Assembly (NCBI GenBank): GCA_018819005.1
Contig: JAHJQU010000178.1
Span: 1 to 8,762, forward strand
Origin: Pseudomonadota bacterium
GTDB taxonomy: Bacteria; Desulfobacterota; Desulfobacteria; Desulfobacterales; RPRI01
Direction: 5' to 3'
DNA length: 8,762 nucleotides
This document shows positions 1-5,878 of this stretch, piece after piece; within the stretch, counting starts at the first letter, position 1; the number at the start of each line of letters is the position of its first letter. A model generated the notes under the pieces. It saw only the letters and a list, made by a program, of their open reading frames with translations, was not told where the DNA came from and searched no databases. A program made the translations under genes and the position numbers.

Positions 1-381
1 AACAAGCGCTTTTGCTTTCGAGTCATTGAGCTGATATTCCATTTCTTCGGCAGAGAGAAGCGGCGATACACCTGAAACAACGCATCCGGCTTTCAATGTT
101 CCCAGCCACGCTATCACATATTCAGGGATATTCGGGAGGTTTATTCCGACCACATCCCCTTTTTTCAGCCCGTTTTGAATAAGCATATTGGCGAACTTGT
201 TTGCATACCTGTCGAGCTGTGCAAAGGTCACCTCAACGCCTAAGAAAGAAAACGCTGCCTTGTCGGGAAATTTTTCAAATGCGGGTTTTATAACATCAAC
301 ATACGAGGTTTCCCACTTACTTGGATCAACATCTTCGAGCCCGGCATCATATGATTTTCTCCAGAATTGCTCTTTTTCCAT
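1..381 (-). CDS. Long-chain fatty acid-CoA ligase (AMP-binding family), N-terminal part, cut by window edge
   Basis: The first 127 residues of an acyl-CoA synthetase read in from 381 and leave the window in frame at base 1. The family activates fatty acids with ATP to acyl-adenylates and then to acyl-CoA, feeding beta-oxidation or lipid synthesis at the inner face of the membrane. The protein opens MEKEQFWRKSYDAG. It then shows the usual N-terminal landmarks of FadD-like enzymes: FEKFPDKAAFSFLG, a TFAQLDRYANKFANML helix, LKKGDVVGINLPNIPEY, and LKAGCVVSGVSPLLSAEEMEYQLNDS. The AMP-binding P-loop and adenylate motifs lie outside the window. The start is well supported by a GGAGGA ribosome-binding site 9 nt upstream. 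Substrate chain length cannot be judged from this fragment, so no gene symbol is assigned. The family call is secure; a medium-chain ligase is possible. Confidence 0.9.
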   Translation of the reverse strand, partial: MEKEQFWRKSYDAGLEDVDPSKWETSYVDVIKPAFEKFPDKAAFSFLGVEVTFAQLDRYANKFANMLIQNGLKKGDVVGINLPNIPEYVIAWLGTLKAGCVVSGVSPLLSAEEMEYQLNDSKAKALV

Positions 382-390
382 GATAAAATC

Positions 391-396
391 TCCTCC
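391..396 (-). promoter_or_regulatory. Shine-Dalgarno site of the acyl-CoA ligase gene
   Basis: TCCTCC on the plus strand reads GGAGGA on the minus strand, 9 nt before the ATG at 381. It is one of the strongest ribosome-binding sites in the window and fixes that start codon. Confidence 0.85.
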
Positions 397-510
397 TGTC
401 TTTAATGTGAATTGATACGTTGAAGAGCTGAATAAAATCTGATAAATTTATGAACGTTGAGATTTCATATCACAAGTTAAATTATTATGCTAATACAATA
501 TAATTAAATG

Positions 511-547
511 AAGGGTTCGAGGGTTCAAGGATTCGGGGATTCAAGTG
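511..547 (-). repeat. 8-nt-periodic dispersed repeat, copy A
   Basis: On the plus strand the units TTCGAGGG, TTCAAGGA, TTCGGGGA and TTCAAGTG follow one another, so the period is 8 nt. On the minus strand the copy begins TTTCACTTGAATCC (extending to 550), the same edge as copies B and C. Copies A and B are in opposite orientation; over 35 aligned positions, 28 are identical. Confidence 0.8.
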
Positions 548-675
548 AAACTAAGTGAAGCATCGGCACTCAATTCTGAAAAATTATTAAGAATTATGTG
601 AATTAGAGACGCAACTGTTATTATTAATGGATTTGGGCTATCTCAAGAAAGAAAGCCGGTCAGAACTTCAGAAAA

Positions 676-710
676 CACTTGAACCCTTGAATCCTCGAAT
701 CCTTGACCCC
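676..710 (+). repeat. 8-nt-periodic dispersed repeat, copy B
   Basis: The copy begins CACTTGAACCCTTGAATCC and continues in degenerate TTGAAYCC-like steps every 8 nt. It is inverted relative to copy A, with 128 nt between them, so the two could form a long imperfect stem. It ends 36 nt before the SRAP start codon, so any SRAP promoter lies in or next to it. Confidence 0.8.
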
Positions 711-746
711 TATCTACAAAAAATTTGGAGAAGCACCAAAAAGATT

Positions 747-1427
747 ATGTGCGGAAGATTTGCCCAGTTCAGCCCGGTCTCTTTGTTGAAGGAGGCTTTT
801 GATGTCAGAGTCGTAAAATGTGACCCTGTTCAATCTTACAATGTGGCTCCGTCGCAGGATGTTCTTGCTGTTGTATATTCTGGTGAAAGAATTCTGACAA
901 AATTTTTCTGGGGTATTTTGCCTCGTATCGGGAAAAAGGAAACAAAACCGCCTCTTCTGATCAATGCTCGTTTTGAAACCGTTGCTGAAAAACCGAGTTT
1001 CAGGGAAGCGTACCGGTTCAGGCGGTGCCTTATACCAGCCGACGGATTTTATGAATGGAAAAAGGCCGGTTCCATAAAAGAACCCTGGTTTTTTAAAGTT
1101 CAATCAAATCTGCCTTTCGCTTTTGCCGGTATATGGGAAAAAAGAAGAGAGAAAGAAGAGCCAATCCGGTTAACCTTTGCTATAATTACAACTGAAGCAA
1201 CCGGCCCTTTTAGCGAAATTCATAACAGGATGCCGGTAATTCTTGACAAAAAGACTTATGAGAACTGGCTCGACCCTGATGAAAATGACCCGAAAAGAAT
1301 AAAAGAGATCATACAGGGAGGATCAATCTCCGGGATAAACGGATATCCCGTATCCCGCAGGATCAATTCCGTTTCAAACAATGATCCTTCCTGTATCGCG
1401 CCACTCGACCTGTCGGCAAAGCTCTGA
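747..1427 (+). CDS. SRAP-domain abasic-site processing protein (YedK/HMCES family)
   Basis: This 226-residue protein belongs to the SOS-response-associated peptidase (SRAP) family. Members crosslink covalently to abasic sites in single-stranded DNA through Cys2 and so shield the lesion. The start at 747 is chosen because it gives MCGRFAQ, where removal of Met exposes the catalytic Cys2 that every active member needs. An upstream in-frame ATG at 627 would bury that cysteine and translate a DNA repeat. Other expected active-site residues are present: Asn32 in YNVAPSQ, INARFET at 72-78, Glu103 in DGFYEW, and His159 in IHNRMPVIL. Length matches the family. The ribosome-binding site is poor (GGAG 16 nt upstream). 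No LexA-like box was seen upstream, so SOS control is not supported. The P-loop ATPase gene follows after 40 nt, which suggests co-transcription. The family call is very secure; the cellular role is from family knowledge. Confidence 0.95.
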   Translation: MCGRFAQFSPVSLLKEAFDVRVVKCDPVQSYNVAPSQDVLAVVYSGERILTKFFWGILPRIGKKETKPPLLINARFETVAEKPSFREAYRFRRCLIPADGFYEWKKAGSIKEPWFFKVQSNLPFAFAGIWEKRREKEEPIRLTFAIITTEATGPFSEIHNRMPVILDKKTYENWLDPDENDPKRIKEIIQGGSISGINGYPVSRRINSVSNNDPSCIAPLDLSAKL

Positions 1428-1467
1428 ATATTTTAATTTCATTTTGAAATGGCGGATCTATTTTAAT

Positions 1468-2046
1468 ATGCGCATAACAAACTGGTATGTAATAACAGGA
1501 GCACCCTGCTCCGGAAAAACATCCGTGGTATCCCGTCTCGAACGGCTTGGATACAGAGTGGTACACGAAACGGCACGCGCATATATCAATGATGAGTTGG
1601 ATAAGGGTAAAAGCCTCGATGAAATAAAAGCAGATATGTCCTTGTTCGAACACAACATATTTTACAGAAAAATAGATATTGAATCTTCCCTTCCTGAAAA
1701 AGCGATAATCTTTCTTGATCGGGCAATTCCCGACAGCATAGCCTATTTCAGGTTTGCGGGACTTGATCCGAAAGAGCCTGAAGAAAAGAGCGCCGATATT
1801 CGCTACAGGAAAATTTTCCTGTTTGACAGACTACGGATAAAACAGGATGAAGTCCGAAATGAAAATGAAGAAGATTCAATCCTCATCGACCGTCTTATAG
1901 AAGAGACCTATATAAATCTGGGTTATGAAATCATAAGGGTTCCGGTTCTGCCGGTCGTCAGGCGCACCGATTTTATTTTCGAAAACATGTTAGCATGCCA
2001 CTCTGGAGTTTTTTACAGAATCCTCAGGAATATGCATTTCAGATAA
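1468..2046 (+). CDS. Small P-loop ATPase/kinase-like protein of unknown function (AAA_28 / COG3911-like)
   Basis: This 192-residue predicted cytoplasmic NTPase has a clear Walker A motif, GAPCSGKT (residues 11-18), directly after a hydrophobic beta strand. It is followed by HETARAYI (33-40), a hydrophobic strand ending in a kinase-like Asp-Arg (IIFLDRAIPDS, 80-90), and the FLFDRL segment (117-122). This order fits the small AAA_28/COG3911 group of predicted ATPases, which resemble nucleoside or nicotinamide-riboside kinases; their substrate is not established. The ATG at 1468 is preferred over 1381 because it puts the P-loop strand at the N-terminus and avoids overlap with the SRAP gene. The ribosome-binding site is weak (GGCGGA about 11 nt upstream). 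The last residues after FENM (172-174) lie partly antisense to the end of the rlmI-like gene and may be a late extension. Function is unknown. Confidence 0.8.
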   Translation: MRITNWYVITGAPCSGKTSVVSRLERLGYRVVHETARAYINDELDKGKSLDEIKADMSLFEHNIFYRKIDIESSLPEKAIIFLDRAIPDSIAYFRFAGLDPKEPEEKSADIRYRKIFLFDRLRIKQDEVRNENEEDSILIDRLIEETYINLGYEIIRVPVLPVVRRTDFIFENMLACHSGVFYRILRNMHFR

Positions 2047-3176
2047 TAGGTTTCGGGCATCGAAAGAAGGAAAGGATGATCCTTGCCCTGGGTGCGCTTC
2101 TCAAGCACCTGTACTCTGCATAGGGCATCTGAAGCGGCTTGGGTTAAAATATTCAAAAAAGCGTTTTCATCTATATGATGGGAACAGCTGTTTGTTACAA
2201 GCAGCCCTCCGGGATCAAGCAGCCGCATGGCTCGCAGATTAATCTCCTTGTATCCCCTAACCGCAGCCTCGATATGTGACCTGCTTTTTGCAAATGCCGG
2301 AGGGTCCAGCACTATCGTATCGAACTTTCTTTTCTGACCGTCATAAAGTTTCAGCCGGTCAAATACATTATCAGTCTCAAACTGAATGTTTGTTATCCCG
2401 TTTAACTGCGCATTTTTCTTTGCAAGCTCCATCGCCGACTCCGAAATATCAATTGCCTCAACCTTTTCACAGGATTTTGCCATATTCAGCGCAAAACCGC
2501 CCGCATAGCAGAAGCAGTCGAGACCGGCTCCAAAGGAGAGTCTGCCGGCAAGAGCCCGGTTTTCTCTCTGATCAAGAAAAGCGCCGGTCTTCTGGCCTGA
2601 TGAGGGATGAAAATAAAATTTCAAACCGTTTTCAAGGCAGACTATCTCACCCGGATCATATCCCTTTAACACCGATATCTGTTTCGGCAATCCTTCAAGA
2701 TCCCTGACCTTGCCGTCATTTCTTTCGATGATCGAAACAGGATCGATAAGTTCCGACAGGATTTCTGCGATAAGAACTTTTATCCTGTCCGATCCCTGGG
2801 AAAGAGTCTGGATCGAAAGAACATCCTTGTACCTGTCAACGATTACGGAAGGAATTCCGTCTCCTTCTCCGTTTACAAGCCTGCATACTTCGGTTTCGGA
2901 TACCGTTTTTTCCCTCAGCGCAATGGCCGTTTTCAGGCGATTCAGCCAGAACTCCCTGTTAACTATCTCATCTGAAGTCGTGACCAGGCGCAGCGCTATC
3001 TGGGATTTATCGCTGTAAAAGGCTTTGCCGTAAAATTTCCCTTTAATATCGCAAATATCAACAATAGCGCCGCCTTCAGCCCGGCATTCCCGGATGTCGC
3101 TCCTGTATATCCACAGATGGCCGGCTCTGATTCTCTCGGTCGCCCTTTTTGAAATTATAGCTCTTTTAATATTCAT
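2013..3176 (-). CDS. rlmI: Class I SAM-dependent rRNA methyltransferase, RlmI/YccW-like (23S rRNA m5C type)
   Basis: This 387-residue enzyme is predicted to transfer a methyl group from S-adenosylmethionine to a cytosine in 23S rRNA, as E. coli RlmI does at C1962. An N-terminal PUA-like RNA-binding domain (about 1-75, with RIRAGHLWIYRSDI) is followed by an EEHEE-type linker region and a Rossmann methyltransferase domain. Signatures include SSGQKTGAFLDQRENR (192-207), motif I LDCFCYAGGFA (219-229), the acidic EAIDIS strand, DPPAF (291-295) and the NSCSHH loop (329-334) with a cysteine. The ATG at 3176 is used; an in-frame TTG at 3197 adds seven polar residues and has no ribosome-binding site. 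The gene runs in the direction of argJ and the pseudouridine synthase, 203 nt downstream of the latter. Its 3' end overlaps the convergent ATPase gene by 34 nt. The family is secure; the exact target base is inferred. Confidence 0.9.
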   Translation of the reverse strand: MNIKRAIISKRATERIRAGHLWIYRSDIRECRAEGGAIVDICDIKGKFYGKAFYSDKSQIALRLVTTSDEIVNREFWLNRLKTAIALREKTVSETEVCRLVNGEGDGIPSVIVDRYKDVLSIQTLSQGSDRIKVLIAEILSELIDPVSIIERNDGKVRDLEGLPKQISVLKGYDPGEIVCLENGLKFYFHPSSGQKTGAFLDQRENRALAGRLSFGAGLDCFCYAGGFALNMAKSCEKVEAIDISESAMELAKKNAQLNGITNIQFETDNVFDRLKLYDGQKRKFDTIVLDPPAFAKSRSHIEAAVRGYKEINLRAMRLLDPGGLLVTNSCSHHIDENAFLNILTQAASDALCRVQVLEKRTQGKDHPFLLSMPETYYLKCIFLRIL

Positions 3177-3215
3177 TTTTTTCTTGTTTCCGGACAAACA
3201 TTATATAGGAATTCT

Positions 3216-3392
3216 GACGGCAAAGTAAAAAGCTCAATATGCAAGGCGCGCGAATCTTGAGGAATGAAGCGTACATGTTAGTACGCTGCAATGATTCACC
3301 CTGTTGAATCGGCCTTGCCGTCCCGCACAGCGGGAATTCAACAGGGCGGGGATGAAGCGAAACACAGCGGAGCGACTTTTTACGAAGCCGTC
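3216..3392. repeat. Palindromic dispersed repeat element with imperfect terminal inverted repeats (MITE-like)
   Basis: The left edge TGACGGCAAAGTAAAAAG matches the reverse complement of the right edge, TGACGGCTTCGTAAAAAG, at 15 of 18 positions. Inside are a 7-bp hairpin AGCGTAC/GTACGCT (3268-3274 and 3281-3287) flanked by GAATC/GATTC, an 11-bp inverted repeat CCCTGTTGAAT/ATTCAACAGGG (3299-3309 and 3336-3346), and a tight hairpin TCCCGC-ACA-GCGGGA (3321-3335). From memory, similar GCAAGGCGCG...GAGGAATGAAGCGTAC elements recur between genes in Desulfobacterales; this was not checked. There is no ORF of its own. The right end runs into the end of the rluB-like gene. Confidence 0.7.
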
Positions 3393-4072
3393 AATAATTT
3401 CTTCTTCTCTTTTTCAGTGAGATATCGCCAGCAGCCCTCTTTAAGACTGCCAAGTCTTACGTTTGAAATTCTTATTCTCTTCAGTTCTTTAACCCTGTTT
3501 CCAACTTTTTCTACCATACGACGAATCTGCCTGTTTCTGCCCTCTTTCAGAACAATCCGAATCTGACTTGGAGTAATTCTTTTTATTTGTGCAGGCCTTG
3601 TTCTGTTTCCCAGCAAATGAATGCCGGATGTCATTTTATCAAGAGCTTCATCCGAAATCGGCCATGCGACAAGAACCTCATACTCTTTTTCATGATCAAA
3701 GGATGGATGTGAAAGAATATTATGAAGTCTTCCATCATTCGTCAGAAGGAGAAGCCCGCTCGAATCCTTGTCGAGACGCCCGACAGGATAGACACGTTCC
3801 GGTATGTCAACCAGATCAAGCACAATTTTTCCTCTCTCCCGGCTGCATGTCGTAATATAACCTTTCGGCTTGTTAAGCGCGATATATATCAGCTTGTTTT
3901 TTGCCTCTATCCGTTTTCCGCTGACTTCAACATTATCCTTTTCAGGGTCTATTTTTGTTCCGAGTTTGGTGATAATTACTCCGTTAACGCTGACACGCCC
4001 GGCCAGAATCAGATCCTCGCCATGTCTTCTCGAACAAAAACCCGCTTCCGATAAAAATTTTTGAAGTCTCAT
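3380..4072 (-). CDS. RsuA/RluB-family rRNA pseudouridine synthase
   Basis: This 230-residue enzyme converts a specific uridine to pseudouridine in ribosomal RNA. The N-terminal S4 RNA-binding domain (about 1-60: MRLQKFLSEAGFCSRR, LILAGRVSVNG) precedes the catalytic domain. That domain shows LNKPKGYITT (66-75), GRLDKDSSGLLLLTNDG (98-114) with the catalytic aspartate Asp101, and EGRNRQIRRM (177-186). The S4 sequence most resembles the RluB type (23S U2605), but RsuA and RluE/F cannot be excluded, so no symbol is given. The ATG at 4072 begins at the conserved MRLQKFL. ATG 4081 adds only MII, and the longer frame from 4156 translates spacer DNA. None has a strong ribosome-binding site. The last residues (TAS) and the stop codon lie inside the right end of the repeat element at 3216-3392. 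The gene lies downstream of argJ in the same direction. Confidence 0.92.
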   Translation of the reverse strand: MRLQKFLSEAGFCSRRHGEDLILAGRVSVNGVIITKLGTKIDPEKDNVEVSGKRIEAKNKLIYIALNKPKGYITTCSRERGKIVLDLVDIPERVYPVGRLDKDSSGLLLLTNDGRLHNILSHPSFDHEKEYEVLVAWPISDEALDKMTSGIHLLGNRTRPAQIKRITPSQIRIVLKEGRNRQIRRMVEKVGNRVKELKRIRISNVRLGSLKEGCWRYLTEKEKKKLLTAS

Positions 4073-4166
4073 TATGATCATGGTGTACTTTCTGTTTCGT
4101 GTGGGTATTCCCAAGTACCCTTGGATGCTAATTCGGCAAACTCGGCACCACAACAAAAACTTATCT

Positions 4167-4227
4167 GACAGGATTAACAGGATGACAGACGGGCAGGCAA
4201 CATCCTGTCCATCCTGTTAATCCTGTC
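4167..4227. repeat. Inverted repeat with perfect 17-nt arms (GACAGGATTAACAGGAT type)
   Basis: The left arm at 4167-4183 (GACAGGATTAACAGGAT) is exactly complementary to the right arm at 4211-4227. With a one-base bulge the stem extends inward through GACAG (4184-4188) and CTGTC (4205-4209). The loop is about 16 nt. Each arm also repeats the short core ACAGGAT. It lies between argJ and the pseudouridine synthase gene, where argJ transcripts would carry the hairpin. On the minus strand a GTTTTTG tract follows about 7 nt after the stem, too far for a classic terminator. Similar ACAGGATTAACAGGAT repeats are, from memory, common between genes in many bacteria. Confidence 0.85.
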
Positions 4228-4238
4228 TAAAAATCTGG

Positions 4239-5429
4239 TCATGATCTGTAATCAGCATTTATCTTAACGTAATCTATCGAAAAATCGCAGGTAAGGACGG
4301 ACGCCTTTCCGTCGCCGGTTTTCAAATCAACCGTTATTGCGAACTCGGACTTCTTCAGCACTTTCGTTACTTCTCTTTCAGCGGCATCACCACAACCCAT
4401 ACCGTTTTTTACCATTAATACATCGTCGAAACAGATATCCACAAGCCCTGGATCAAATTTAACACCCGATCTTCCGGCTGCGGCAAAAATTCTTCCCCAG
4501 TTCGCGTCTTCTCCGAACAATGCGGTCTTAACCAGATTTGAATTGGCTACGGTCTTTGCGATTTTTTCGGCATCTTTTACGCTTGACGCCCCTTCCACAA
4601 TAACATCCACCAGTTTTGTCGCTCCCTCGCCGTCTTTGACGACCATTTTAGCAAGCTCCATAAGAACTTCATCAAGGAGTTTCCTGAAGTATTCTTTTTC
4701 GGATCGGCTTTTTACACTTGCGCCCGACATTCCATTTGCCATGACAAGAACCGTATCGTTTGTACTTGTATCTCCGTCAATCGTTATCCTGTTGAATGAT
4801 TTATCCACGGAAGAGGCAAGAGCTTCTTGAAGATAACCCGGCGAAGCTTCTGCATCAGTACAGACAAAACAGAGCATTGTGGCCATATCCGGGCATATCA
4901 TCCCGGCTCCTTTTGCAACTCCTGTAATATTGAAACCGGATCCGCCAATGTTGCCGTTTCTTGAAACAATCTTCGGGACCGTATCGGTTGTCATAATGGC
5001 TTGTGCAAAATCATTTATGCCGCTGGGGGAAAGCGATTTCACAAGTGCCGGAACGGCGGACTCTATCTTGTCGAGGGCAAGCGGTTTTCCAATAACACCC
5101 GTCGATGCAACAAGAACCAGCTCTTCAGATATATTCAGTCCGGATGCCGCAAGTTTTGCTTCAGATATGGCATCTTTCATGCCCTGATCGCCGGTGCAGC
5201 AGTTGGCACTCCCACTGTTTGCAATAACAGCCTGACAAAGTCCCTTTTTAATTCTCTCCCTGTCGAGAAGAACCGGTGCCGCCTGCACTCTGTTTTTGGT
5301 AAATACCCCGGCAATGCTTGTCGGAACCTCTGAATAAATAAGTCCGAGATCTTTCTGACTGTTTTTTTTAAGGCCGGAAACAACGCCGGAAAACGAAAAG
5401 CCTCTGCAAAGAATTTTTTCCATATACAT
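4239..5429 (-). CDS. argJ: Bifunctional glutamate N-acetyltransferase / ornithine acetyltransferase
   Basis: ArgJ moves the acetyl group from N-acetylornithine to glutamate, and bifunctional forms also use acetyl-CoA, making the arginine pathway cyclic in the cytoplasm. The 396-residue chain is full length. It shows NSGSANCCTG (71-80), the oxyanion-hole STGVIG (109-114), and the autoprocessing site KGAGMICPDMATML (173-186). There the precursor is cut between Ala183 and Thr184, making Thr184 the nucleophile of the beta chain. ITIDGDTSTNDT (215-226), GEDANWGRI (306-314) and the usual YVKINADYRS C-terminus follow. The ATG at 5429 has a GGA 8 nt upstream; an ATG two codons later is a minor alternative. 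No other arginine gene is in the window and no clear ARG box was found in the 445 nt upstream. The rRNA-modification genes downstream may be co-transcribed, but repeats fill the spacers. Whether it is mono- or bifunctional cannot be read from motifs. Confidence 0.96.
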   Translation of the reverse strand: MYMEKILCRGFSFSGVVSGLKKNSQKDLGLIYSEVPTSIAGVFTKNRVQAAPVLLDRERIKKGLCQAVIANSGSANCCTGDQGMKDAISEAKLAASGLNISEELVLVASTGVIGKPLALDKIESAVPALVKSLSPSGINDFAQAIMTTDTVPKIVSRNGNIGGSGFNITGVAKGAGMICPDMATMLCFVCTDAEASPGYLQEALASSVDKSFNRITIDGDTSTNDTVLVMANGMSGASVKSRSEKEYFRKLLDEVLMELAKMVVKDGEGATKLVDVIVEGASSVKDAEKIAKTVANSNLVKTALFGEDANWGRIFAAAGRSGVKFDPGLVDICFDDVLMVKNGMGCGDAAEREVTKVLKKSEFAITVDLKTGDGKASVLTCDFSIDYVKINADYRS

Positions 5430-5510
5430 GTGCTATTTCCATATCTATTTAAATATTGTTGGTTCTTTTTCTAATCCCCGATATCGTTCTGGAATTCTGA
5501 TATGTTTTCC

Positions 5511-5550
5511 TTTCACTGGAATCCTTGAACCCTTGAATCCTTGAACCCTC
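5511..5550 (+). repeat. 8-nt-periodic dispersed repeat, copy C
   Basis: It begins TTTCACTGGAATCC, matching the edge of copy A read on the minus strand (TTTCACTTGAATCC). It continues TTGAACCC, TTGAATCC, TTGAACCC at exact 8-nt steps. It lies about 95 bp upstream of the first NrdR-like box, so it is not obviously part of the nrdD promoter. Confidence 0.8.
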
Positions 5551-5645
5551 ATGTAATTCGTTAATCTTTTGTCAGAACATACCCCTCTTGTCAATCCACG
5601 CTTTTTACCGTCCTTTAAAATAGTTGCCTTTTTTCGACATAACTA

Positions 5646-5655
5646 CTATATGTTG
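5646..5655 (+). promoter_or_regulatory. NrdR-box-like operator 1 (core CTATATGTTG)
   Basis: The core matches the central CWATATATWG of the published NrdR consensus (acaCwAtATaTwGtgt) at 9 of 10 positions, with G for A at the seventh. It begins exactly 31 bp before a second such core. NrdR is an ATP-cone repressor that senses dATP/ATP and typically binds paired boxes about three helical turns apart in nrd promoters. Confidence 0.75.
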
Positions 5656-5665
5656 AATAATTTTG

Positions 5666-5692
5666 TTGACAAGTAACTATATATTGGATAAT
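5666..5692 (+). promoter_or_regulatory. Candidate sigma-70 promoter of nrdDG
   Basis: A perfect -35 hexamer TTGACA lies at 5666-5671 and GATAAT (5 of 6 matches to TATAAT) at 5687-5692. The spacer is only 15 bp, short of the usual 17. The second NrdR-like core fills the spacer, so bound NrdR would exclude RNA polymerase. Transcription would start near 5699, leaving a leader of about 185 nt before nrdD. Confidence 0.55.
5677..5686 (+). promoter_or_regulatory. NrdR-box-like operator 2 (core CTATATATTG)
   Basis: The core CTATATATTG matches CWATATATWG at all 10 positions. It lies 31 bp downstream of operator 1, between the -35 and -10 elements of the proposed nrdD promoter, the expected arrangement for repression. 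The flanks (TAA and GAT) do not match the weaker outer consensus. Confidence 0.8.
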
Positions 5693-5815
5693 GAAACATC
5701 TCATGCATGTTTTTTGCTGATAATCCCCTGTTGTACTTTTTACTAAACCATCAAAATTCACCGTAATACGCAACAATGTGCTTTCTGTTTTTTTGAAAAC
5801 TGGGCAGGTAATTTC

Positions 5816-5853
5816 ATCTCCGATTAATACGGATACGGAGATTTTTCTATTTT
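5816..5853 (+). terminator. Terminator-like hairpin in the nrdD leader (possible attenuator)
   Basis: ATCTCCG (5816-5822) and CGGAGAT (5836-5842) form a perfect 7-bp stem with a 13-nt loop, followed at once by TTTTCTATTTT. This is the layout of a weak intrinsic terminator. It sits between the proposed promoter and nrdD, ending about 30 nt before the start codon. It could attenuate nrdDG or be a leftover terminator. A weak alternative pairing exists: CCGTA at 5761-5765 with either TACGG (5828-5832 or 5834-5838). Confidence 0.5.
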
Positions 5854-5872
5854 GAACCGACTAAACATGAAG

Positions 5873-5878
5873 AGGTGG
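5873..5878 (+). promoter_or_regulatory. Shine-Dalgarno site that decides the nrdD start
   Basis: AGGTGG lies 5 nt before GTG 5884. It makes that GTG the better start than GTG 5875, which lies within the ribosome-binding site itself and has nothing usable upstream. Confidence 0.7.

Larger units (their letters stand above)
382..746. other. Gene-free spacer between divergent acyl-CoA ligase and SRAP genes
   Basis: This 365-nt spacer must hold the promoters of two divergent genes. I could not identify a convincing -35/-10 pair for either. It contains the AT palindrome ATAAATTTAT (442-451) and two inverted copies of an 8-nt-periodic repeat (511-547 and 676-710). The open frame 627-746 that runs into the SRAP gene translates one of these repeats and is not considered coding. 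No RNA gene was recognised. Confidence 0.6.

Noticed and set aside
188..415. Plus-strand 75-residue ORF antisense to the acyl-CoA ligase
   Set aside because: It lies opposite a clearly conserved coding region and its protein has no recognisable features.
511..710. CRISPR-like array in the repeated tract
   Set aside because: The units are 8 nt long, degenerate and without spacers, and no cas gene is present.
627..746. N-terminal extension of the SRAP gene from ATG 627
   Set aside because: It would translate repeat copy B and move the catalytic cysteine away from position 2, which the enzyme mechanism does not allow.
2000..2020. Terminator formed by ACTC-TG-GAGT followed by six T
   Set aside because: A 4-bp stem with a 2-nt loop is not a viable hairpin, so no terminator is called for the ATPase gene.
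3177..3197. TTG start at 3197 for the RlmI-like gene
   Set aside because: There is no ribosome-binding site upstream; the ATG at 3176 matches where the PUA domain normally begins.
4073..4156. 28-residue N-terminal extension of the pseudouridine synthase
   Set aside because: Family members begin at the S4-domain MRLQKFL sequence; the extension has no ribosome-binding site and reads spacer DNA.
5300..5500. ARG-box operator for argJ
   Set aside because: No sequence close to the paired TGAAT/ATTCA consensus is present near the argJ start.
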